64,000 bases of DNA from Bradyrhizobium sp. Ai1a-2 (lineage in GTDB: Bacteria; Pseudomonadota; Alphaproteobacteria; Rhizobiales; Xanthobacteraceae). The DNA is taken from positions 1 through 64,000 of the forward strand of contig NZ_AUEZ01000046.1 of assembly GCF_000426245.1 (NCBI RefSeq), in the 5' to 3' direction. Of the stretch, positions 58,323 through 64,000 are shown one piece after another (positions within the stretch are counted from its first letter, which is position 1; every line of letters starts with the position of its first letter). The notes below the pieces were generated by a model. The model worked only from the letters and a program-made list of their open reading frames with translations. It searched no databases and had not been told where the DNA came from. The position numbers were made by a program, and so were the translations under genes.

Positions 58323-59393
58323 ATGCGCATCGCGCAGGTTGCGCCACTGACGGAGGCTGTTCCCCCGAAGCTCTATGGCGGGACGGAACGGGTCGTGCAC
58401 TGGCTGACGGAAGAACTGGTCACGCTAGGTCACGACGTCACCCTGTTTGCCAGCGGGGACTCACAGACCTCAGGCAAGCTGGAGGCGACCTGGCCGAAAG
58501 CGTTGCGCCTCGATGGATCGGTCCGCGATCCCAACGCGCTGCACATGGTGCTGCTCGAGCGCGTCCGACAGAAATGCGATCAGGAGGAGTTCGACTTCCT
58601 CCACTTCCATCTGGATTACTATCCGTGGTCGCTGTTCCAGCGGCAGCCGACCCCGTTCGTGACCACTTTGCACGGTCGGCTGGACCTTCCCGAGCACCAG
58701 CCGGTGTTCGACACCTTCCCGGAGGTGCCGGTGATCTCGATCTCCAACGCCCAGCGCCGTCCGGTGCCACAGGCGAATTGGGTGAAGACGATCCATCACG
58801 GCCTGCCGGAGAACCTGCTGACGCCGCAGGCGGTCAACCCGTCCTACCTGGCAGTGCTCGGCCGCATCGCGCCGGAAAAGGGCGTCGACCGCGCCATCAA
58901 GATTGCGATGCGCTGCGGCATCCCCTTGAAAATGGCGGCAAAGGTCGACCGTGCCGACCAGGAATATTACGAGGCGGTCATCCGTCCGCTGATCGTCGAC
59001 AATCCGCTCGTGGATTTCATCGGCGAAATCAGCGACCGGGAGAAGCCGGAGTTCCTGAGCGGCGCCATCGCGCTGTTGCTGCCGATCGACTGGCCGGAGC
59101 CGTTTGGCCTGGTGATGATCGAGGCCATGGCCTGCGGCACGCCGGTCATCGCCTACAACCGCGGCTCGGTGCCGGAGATCATCGAGGATGGCCTGACCGG
59201 CTTCATCGTCGAGGATGAGACCAGCGCGGTCGGCGCGGTCGGTCGGCTTCCGGCGCTCAGCCGTCAGACGATCCGCAAGCGGTTCGAGACCCGCTTCACC
59301 GCGCGCCGCATGGCGCTCGATTATCTCAACTGCTATCGCGAGCTGATGGAAGCGGCCGAGCCGCGCATCAAGCTGGTCGCAAGCGCGGAGTAG
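58323..59393 (+). CDS. GT4 family glycosyltransferase
   Basis: 356 residues from MRIAQVAPLTEAVPPKLYGG; the ATG at 58323 has GAGGAGACGAAAGC upstream, and the 59 earlier in-frame codons cover the promoter. GT-B fold: GGTERVVHWLTEELVTLGHD, FVTTLHGRLDLPEHQ, HHGLPENLLTPQAVNP, YLAVLGRIAPEKGVDRAIKI, EPFGLVMIEAMACGTPVIAY (the E-x7-E donor motif) and RGSVPEIIEDGLTGFIV. Retaining transfer from a nucleotide sugar is expected. The stress promoter and glycogen-related neighbours suggest a storage or protective glycan or glycoside; acceptor unknown. Confidence 0.9.
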   Translation: MRIAQVAPLTEAVPPKLYGGTERVVHWLTEELVTLGHDVTLFASGDSQTSGKLEATWPKALRLDGSVRDPNALHMVLLERVRQKCDQEEFDFLHFHLDYYPWSLFQRQPTPFVTTLHGRLDLPEHQPVFDTFPEVPVISISNAQRRPVPQANWVKTIHHGLPENLLTPQAVNPSYLAVLGRIAPEKGVDRAIKIAMRCGIPLKMAAKVDRADQEYYEAVIRPLIVDNPLVDFIGEISDREKPEFLSGAIALLLPIDWPEPFGLVMIEAMACGTPVIAYNRGSVPEIIEDGLTGFIVEDETSAVGAVGRLPALSRQTIRKRFETRFTARRMALDYLNCYRELMEAAEPRIKLVASAE

Positions 59394-59400
59394 ACTGCCG

Positions 59401-59544
59401 TAGGGTGGGTTAGCGTCCGCCGAAGCTCGAAGAGCGAAGGCGGATGCGTAACCCACCACTCGCGCGCAACAAGGACGGTGGGTTACGCCTCTCGCCTGCG
59501 CGTGTGGAAGCGACCGAGATCGGAACTCGGCTAACCCACCCTAC
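59401..59544. repeat. TAGGGTGGGTTAGCG...CTAACCCACCCTACA composite repeat
   Basis: TAGGGTGGGTTAGCGTCCGC at the left and GGCTAACCCACCCTACA at the right are inverted ends. Inside are GGATGCGTAACCCACCACT and GGACGGTGGGTTACGCC, a second nested pair. It separates the convergent GT4 and sulfatase genes. Confidence 0.85.
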
Positions 59545-59556
59545 ACCCTAGCTTCC

Positions 59557-61491
59557 TCAACTCACCGCTGTTCGCTTCGGCTCGACGATCTCGAACATTC
59601 GCGGAAACTCGTCCATCAGCGTCATCAGCCCAGTGAGCCGCGTCGCGTCGCCGCTCACGCTGATCTTGCCGCTGGCGATGGCTTCCGGAAACGTCGTCAA
59701 CTTCGCAAAGACCTCGTCGAGCGTGCTGCGCGCCAGCGTGAAGCCTGCATCGGCGTCCTCAGCCTGCGCGTCGGCGACATAGGTCAGCGCGCAATTCTCG
59801 AGGTTCAGGATGAAGGCCTCGTTGGTGTCGGTGAATTTCCAGCTCAAGACGATGCGCTTGCCCTCGGCCTTGGGGCCGTTGAGGCGAATGCCGAACACAT
59901 CCCAGAGCTGCTCGGTGCGAAGCGCGGCGAGCGTTTCACGCGGCATCGCCGGGCGCGCGGGCGCCTTCGGCATGCCCTGCCGTAGTTCCTGCGCGCCGAA
60001 CAGATAGCTGTTGCGCCAGGTCGCGCTTTCCGCGGCATAGCCGAGTTGCTCGAACGTATCAGCCAGCAGCGCGCGGGCGGCCTGATTGTCCGGCTCGGCG
60101 AACACCAGATGGCTGACGGCCTGCGCGACGAAGCGGAATTCGCCGCTCGCAAAATCCTTGCGCGCCCGTTTCAGGATCGCGTCCGCGCCGCCCATGTACT
60201 CGACATATTTCCTGCCGGATTCGACCGGCGGCAGCGGATCGAGATTGACGGGGTTGGCGTCATACCAGCCGAGATATTTCTGATAGATCGCCTTCACATT
60301 GTGCCGGATATGCCCGTAATAGCCGCGCCCGTGCCAGGCGCCTTCCAGGCTTTTCGGCAGACGAATGGTCTCCGCGATTTCGCTTGCGGTCAGCCCATGG
60401 TTCATCAGGCGTATGGTCTGGTCATGGGCGAACTTGTAGAGATCGCGCTGCTGGCGGATCATGGTGTCGATCCGCTCTCGCCCCCACACCGGCCAATGAT
60501 GCTGGCCGCACATCGCCGCCGCCTTGCCGCCCCACATCTTGAGCGCCTCGCCGAGATATTTCGACCACGCCAGGGCATCACGCACATCGGCGCCGCGGAA
60601 CGGCAGCAGATTGTGGAAATTATGGGTGCAGTTTTCCGCGAGATTCAGGAGCTTGTAGCGCGGCAAATAGAAATGCATCTCCGCCGGCGCCTCGCTGTTC
60701 GGCGCCATCTGGAATTCGAACTCGACGCCGTCGATCACGCGCTTGTCGCCGGTGGCAATGATCAGGTCGGTCGGCCGCAACAGCGCCACCGATCCGGCCG
60801 CCATCGACTTGCCGAGCCCGCAATCGACCTGACCTCGCGCGCCCTTCGCCAGGAACGGCCCGAACTGATATTGCGCGCGCCGCAGCATCGCCGGGCCCGC
60901 GATGATGTTCTCGGAGACCGCATGCTCCATGAACATATCTGGCGCGATGATCGGCACCTCGCCGTTCGCGAGCGTCTCGTCATCGAGCACCCCGCGGGCG
61001 CCGCCCCAATGGTCGGTGTGGGTATGGGTGAAGATCACGGCGACGACCGGACGCTTGCCACGATGCTTGAAATAAAGCTCCATCGCGGCGCGCGCGCCTT
61101 CGATCGACGTGAGCGTGTCCACCACGATCACGCCGCTGTCGCCCTCGACCAGCGTCATGTTGGCGATATCCAGCCCGCGGACCTGGTAGACCCCGGACAC
61201 CACCTCGAACAGGCCGTGATGCATGTTCAGCCGCGACTGCCGCCACAGGCTGGGATTGACCGTGGCCGGCGCCCCTTCTGACGACAGGAAGCCGTAAGGC
61301 GTGAGGCTCCAGACCACCCGACCCTGGGCATTGGTGATATGTGCGTTTTCGATGGTGCCGAGGAAGCCGCGCGCAGCATCGTCGAAATCGGCGGTGTCGG
61401 AGAATGGCAATGCATCCAGCATCGCCGCGTGTTGCGCGACCACGGAGGGCGAAGCATCCTTGGCGGCTTCGCCGGCGATTGTCTCGGTCAT
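59557..61491 (-). CDS. Alkyl/aryl sulfatase of the metallo-beta-lactamase fold (SdsA/YjcS/BDS1-like)
   Basis: 644 residues. The zinc motif THTHTDHWGG places H156, H158, D160 and H161 in the active site, with EHAV-like FMEHAVSENIIAG, CTHNFHNLLPFRGA and CGQHHWPVWG further on. The catalytic domain is followed by a helical dimerisation region (VSHLVFAEPDNQAARALLAD) and an SCP2-like C-terminal domain (~520-640). These enzymes release sulfate from alkyl sulfates such as dodecyl sulfate. No Sec signal is evident although many relatives are periplasmic. It reads away from the binding-protein gene at 61587, 95 bases upstream. Confidence 0.92.
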   Translation of the reverse strand: MTETIAGEAAKDASPSVVAQHAAMLDALPFSDTADFDDAARGFLGTIENAHITNAQGRVVWSLTPYGFLSSEGAPATVNPSLWRQSRLNMHHGLFEVVSGVYQVRGLDIANMTLVEGDSGVIVVDTLTSIEGARAAMELYFKHRGKRPVVAVIFTHTHTDHWGGARGVLDDETLANGEVPIIAPDMFMEHAVSENIIAGPAMLRRAQYQFGPFLAKGARGQVDCGLGKSMAAGSVALLRPTDLIIATGDKRVIDGVEFEFQMAPNSEAPAEMHFYLPRYKLLNLAENCTHNFHNLLPFRGADVRDALAWSKYLGEALKMWGGKAAAMCGQHHWPVWGRERIDTMIRQQRDLYKFAHDQTIRLMNHGLTASEIAETIRLPKSLEGAWHGRGYYGHIRHNVKAIYQKYLGWYDANPVNLDPLPPVESGRKYVEYMGGADAILKRARKDFASGEFRFVAQAVSHLVFAEPDNQAARALLADTFEQLGYAAESATWRNSYLFGAQELRQGMPKAPARPAMPRETLAALRTEQLWDVFGIRLNGPKAEGKRIVLSWKFTDTNEAFILNLENCALTYVADAQAEDADAGFTLARSTLDEVFAKLTTFPEAIASGKISVSGDATRLTGLMTLMDEFPRMFEIVEPKRTAVS

Positions 61492-61586
61492 GTCTGGTCC
61501 CTCCCCGCCCCGCCGATCCGGCGGCGGCTATTGAGAGGGATTTATGAGCGTGTGGCTTCAGCCGTCAAATGCGTTCTGCAGCCGCG

Positions 61587-62615
61587 CTACTTTTTCACCT
61601 TGCTGGCGTCCATCTTGACGCTGGTATCCAGCATCGTGGTCGAAAACGCCGTGTTCACGTCGAACGGCTTTTCCATCCCAAGATAGGTGTGCACCAGATC
61701 GTAGTCCTTCTTCATCCGCTCGGCGTCGATCCAGCCGAGCGCCTTGGTCGTGGTGAACTCGTCCGTCATCAGGAACTTGATGCGCTCCCACTGTCGCTCC
61801 TGGTTCTCGCGGTCGAGGCCGGAGACCTGGTCGAGCAGCGCCTTCAGGCAGGGCGCGACGTCGGCGACGCAGGCGGCATAGGCTTTCTGCGTGATCCGCA
61901 CGAATTCCTCGACCAGCTTCGGATTCTTCTGAAGGAAGGCACCGTTGACGATCAGCGAATTGCCGTAAGGGTTGAGCCCGATGTCCTTCCAGTTGACATA
62001 GCCGAGATCGGCGCCGAACTCGATCGCCTTTAGATCGTGCTCGTTGTAGAAGTCGCTGATGATGTCGACCGTGTGGCTCTTCAGCGCCGCGATCTTCGCG
62101 GTCGGGCCGACATTGACGAAATTGACGGCATCAGGCGCGATTCCGGCCGCCTTGGCGAAGGCCGGCCACATCACGCGCGAGGCGTCGCCCGGGGGATTGC
62201 CGATCTTGTGGCCGGGAAAGTCCTTCACCCCGTTCACGCCGTAGCTCTTCAGCCAATAGAAGGTCTGCCCGGTATTGGCGTAGATGCTCATCAGCGCCAC
62301 CACGTCGGCGCCCTTGCTCTTGGCGACCAGCATCGTCGCGAGGTCGGCGATGCCGAACGGCGAGCCGCCGGAGCCAACCTTCAGCGATGAGACGCCGGAG
62401 CCCTTGCCGGTCTCGATCGTCAGATCGATGCCGGCCTTCTCGTACCAGCCGTGCGCCTTGGCGTAATAGAACGGCGAATGATCCGCTGTCGGAGTCCAGT
62501 TCAGGATCAGGTTGACGGATTCGGCGGCGCGCGCCGGCGCAACCGATGCGACCGGCGCAAACGCCAAGCCTAGAGCCAACCCCAGCGCCAAGGCTGCAAG
62601 CCTCAAACCCTTCAT
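61587..62615 (-). CDS. ABC substrate-binding protein, NMT1/SsuA type
   Basis: 342 residues; ATG at 62615 with GAGGAGAG upstream. Signal peptide of ~30 residues (LGLALGLAFAPVASVAPARA). The NMT1/THI5-like binding domain follows: LILNWTPTADHSPFYYAKAH, GWYEKAGIDLTIETGKGSGV, GSPFGIADLATMLVAKSKGA and NFVNVGPTAKIAALKSHTVD. LNWTPTADHSPFYYA resembles binding proteins for pyrimidines/hydroxymethylpyrimidine and riboflavin-type heterocycles as much as sulfonate binders. It is divergent from a TetR regulator, and the permease gene at 63571 is its likely partner. Confidence 0.88.
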   Translation of the reverse strand: MKGLRLAALALGLALGLAFAPVASVAPARAAESVNLILNWTPTADHSPFYYAKAHGWYEKAGIDLTIETGKGSGVSSLKVGSGGSPFGIADLATMLVAKSKGADVVALMSIYANTGQTFYWLKSYGVNGVKDFPGHKIGNPPGDASRVMWPAFAKAAGIAPDAVNFVNVGPTAKIAALKSHTVDIISDFYNEHDLKAIEFGADLGYVNWKDIGLNPYGNSLIVNGAFLQKNPKLVEEFVRITQKAYAACVADVAPCLKALLDQVSGLDRENQERQWERIKFLMTDEFTTTKALGWIDAERMKKDYDLVHTYLGMEKPFDVNTAFSTTMLDTSVKMDASKVKK

Positions 62616-62696
62616 CGCAACTCTCCTCGTGCGCAACCCGGCCTTGTCGCTGCTCGTTTGTGACGTTACCAATGCAACAAGGGACAGGCGTAATTG

Positions 62697-62712
62697 TCAA
62701 CTGTTTGGTTGA
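62697..62712. promoter_or_regulatory. TetR operator, copy 1
   Basis: TCAACTG-TT-TGGTTGA, an imperfect 16-bp inverted repeat ending 2 bases before the TetR ATG and 82 bases upstream of the divergent binding-protein gene. A perfect version lies at 63485-63500. Binding here could repress both the regulator and the binding-protein gene. Confidence 0.65.
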
Positions 62713-62714
62713 AA

Positions 62715-63362
62715 ATGCTGAAGCGACGATCCGACGACACAAAGCCGCAGCGGCGCGACCCCGTCGCCACGCAACGGAAGCTCTTGACTGCGGCGCGGCG
62801 CGAATTCGCGCAGAATGGACTTGCCGGCGCCAGGGTCGACGAGATCGCGGCCAGAGCCGGCGTCAACAAACAGCTCGTCTACCATTATTTCGGCGACAAG
62901 GACGCGCTCTACCTCGCCGTGATCGAATGGGTCTATGAGGAGATCCGCGAGCAGGAACGCAAGCTCAACCTGGAGGGACTGCCCCCCGAACTGGCGATCA
63001 AGAAGCTGATCGAAGCCTCGTTCGATCATCTGGCCGCCCATCCCGACTTCATCGTGCTCCTGAATGACGAGAACCGAGGCGGCGCCCGGCACGTCCGCGG
63101 CTCCCGCCGGCTGGAGGCCATGCACTCGCCGCTCGTCAGCATGGTCTCGAAGATCCTGAACGAAGGCGTGCGCGCCGGCGTGTTTCGGCGCGGCATCGAT
63201 CCGGTGCACCTCTATATCTCGATCGCGGCGCTGAGCTACTTCTTCTTCTCCAACACGCCGACGCTGTCGGCGATCTTCGGCAAGGACCTGTCGAGCACGG
63301 CCGCGCGGCGAGCCCGGCGGCGGCACGTGACCGACCTGGTGATGCAGTCGCTCCGGCCTTAG
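62715..63362 (+). CDS. TetR-family transcriptional repressor
   Basis: 215 residues from MLKRRSDDTKPQRRDPVATQ (ATG at 62715). The DNA-binding helix-turn-helix (~16-62) is KLLTAARREFAQNGLAGARV, DEIAARAGVNKQLVYHYFGD, KDALYLAVIEWVYEEIREQE. The ligand domain has LIEASFDHLAAHPDFIVLLN, GGARHVRGSRRLEAMHSPLV and DPVHLYISIAALSYFFFSN. The family and the half-site TGGTTGA resemble RutR-type repressors of pyrimidine use, though the operator is not identical. The neighbours suggest it controls uptake of a heterocyclic or sulfonated compound. Operators lie at its start and at 63485. Confidence 0.9.
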   Translation: MLKRRSDDTKPQRRDPVATQRKLLTAARREFAQNGLAGARVDEIAARAGVNKQLVYHYFGDKDALYLAVIEWVYEEIREQERKLNLEGLPPELAIKKLIEASFDHLAAHPDFIVLLNDENRGGARHVRGSRRLEAMHSPLVSMVSKILNEGVRAGVFRRGIDPVHLYISIAALSYFFFSNTPTLSAIFGKDLSSTAARRARRRHVTDLVMQSLRP

Positions 63363-63375
63363 CCGCTGCCACCAC

Positions 63376-63460
63376 CGTCATTGCGAGGAGCGAAGCGACG
63401 AAGCAATCCATGCCCCCGCATGTGGCGAAATGGATTGCTTCGCTGCGCTCGCAATGACGG
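63376..63460. repeat. CATTGCGAGGAGCG...CTCGCAATGACGG repeat, copy 4
   Basis: CGTCATTGCGAGGAGCGAAG and GCTGCGCTCGCAATGACGG are the arms around AAGCAATCCATGC and ATGGATTGCTTC. It lies between the TetR gene and the ABC permease operator. Confidence 0.85.
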
Positions 63461-63484
63461 AGGAGGCGGCCCCCGGCGGCACAA

Positions 63485-63500
63485 TCAACCAGATGGTTGA
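63485..63500. promoter_or_regulatory. TetR operator, copy 2 (perfect)
   Basis: TCAACCA-GA-TGGTTGA is a perfect 16-bp palindrome about 70 bases before the permease start. Its right half, TGGTTGAAA, is identical to the right half of copy 1. It probably places the downstream ABC genes under the TetR repressor. Confidence 0.7.
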
Positions 63501-63570
63501 AAGATGGCGGCGTCCGGGCTAGGCTGACGGCAGGCGGCCCGGGGCGGCCGGTGTTTCGAGGGAGCAATTG

Positions 63571-64000
63571 GTGTTTGGTGACGGCGGGCGATCCACGCGG
63601 TCCATCGCGATCATCCTGATCGTGCATCTTGCCGTGATCGTGCTCTGGCAGGTTCTGGTCGACGCCTTCCAGGTGCCCAAGTTCATCCTGCCCTCGCCGC
63701 TCGCGACCGTCGCTACGCTCGCTTCCGCCAAATATGCCTGGCTGTCGAACCTGCTCGTCACCGCCGCCGAGATCCTCGGCGGCTTCTGCCTCGGCGCGCT
63801 GGTCGGCGTCGCGCTCGCCGTCATCTTCAGCTGGTCGCCGCTGGTGAGCCTCGTGCTGCTGCCGCTGTTCGTGACGCTGAACATGATCCCGAAAGTGGCA
63901 ATGGGACCGCTGATCATCGTGTGGTTCTCCTACGGCATCATTCCGAACATCCTGATCGCCTTCAGCATCTGCTTCTTCCCGATCCTGCTGACGACCGCGC
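63571..64000 (+). CDS. ABC transporter permease, SsuC/TauC/NMT1-partner type (truncated by window end)
   Basis: 143 codons visible from a GTG with GAGGGAGC upstream; a TTG one codon earlier is possible. The N-terminal helix SIAIILIVHLAVIVLWQVLV is followed by FILPSPLATVATL, the ILPSP motif typical of nitrate/sulfonate/pyrimidine permeases, and by LGGFCLGALVGVALAVIFSW and MIPKVAMGPLIIVWFSYGII. It is the likely membrane partner of the binding protein at 61587. The rest, and probably an ATPase gene, lies beyond the window. Confidence 0.85.
   Translation, partial: MFGDGGRSTRSIAIILIVHLAVIVLWQVLVDAFQVPKFILPSPLATVATLASAKYAWLSNLLVTAAEILGGFCLGALVGVALAVIFSWSPLVSLVLLPLFVTLNMIPKVAMGPLIIVWFSYGIIPNILIAFSICFFPILLTTA

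Overview
The window is one piece of a high-GC alphaproteobacterial chromosome, most likely Bradyrhizobium or a close relative (Nitrobacteraceae/Rhizobiales). This rests on the gene content (nrtABC-haemoglobin-flavoprotein-nasC nitrate assimilation, FmdA beside a Urt-type transporter, a GGAAC-N16-CGTT EcfG-type promoter) and on many short inverted-repeat elements between genes of kinds I associate with that genus. Species cannot be fixed from sequence reading alone. I see no tRNA, rRNA, CRISPR array or intact insertion sequence.

Layout. 1-1249 has no gene but holds a hairpin-dense block and several repeat copies. 1250-9473: FAA-hydrolase-family enzyme, PPK2 polyphosphate kinase, outer-membrane beta-barrel protein, a frameshifted IS110 remnant, a large autotransporter and an EamA transporter. 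9590-15530: aldo/keto reductase, aldehyde dehydrogenase divergent from a ModE-like/PBP regulator, a glutamine amidotransferase and a second aldehyde dehydrogenase. 15848-20545: CBS protein, then a three-gene periplasmic flavocytochrome c dehydrogenase of the gluconate 2-dehydrogenase type. 20566-27370 (minus): amide/urea block urtABCDE-fmdA-fmdB. 27546-31830 (plus), divergent from urtA: a 1122-residue NCS1-permease/histidine-kinase/receiver fusion overlapping a LuxR-type response regulator.

31971-40600: SMP-30 lactonase, then nitrate assimilation (nrtABC, haemoglobin, flavoprotein, nasC) behind a probable sigma-54 promoter. 41016-50373: hydroxyquinol-type dioxygenase divergent from a serine hydrolase, DctA, a small unknown protein, a PraR-like XRE regulator with a clear terminator, an isopropylmalate-dehydrogenase-family enzyme, a zinc alcohol dehydrogenase and a CaiB/BaiF CoA-transferase. 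50603-59393: carbohydrate and stress block with an atypical glycogen synthase, MFS transporter, PRC-barrel protein, debranching enzyme, ABC exporter and a GT4 glycosyltransferase with an EcfG-type promoter. 59557-64000: alkyl-sulfatase-like hydrolase, an NMT1/SsuA-type binding protein, a TetR regulator and the start of an ABC permease gene cut by the window edge.

How it fits together. Two nitrogen modules (amide/urea uptake with formamide hydrolysis; nitrate uptake and reduction with NO handling) share a TTGTGC-N3-GCAC element in their control regions. The most unusual item is the transporter-fused sensor kinase divergent from the amide/urea transporter: it could sense a nitrogen compound through its permease half and control urt through its partner regulator and an 18-bp palindrome between the genes. 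At the right end, two copies of a TCAAC...GTTGA operator flank the TetR gene and precede the ABC permease, giving a small testable regulon.
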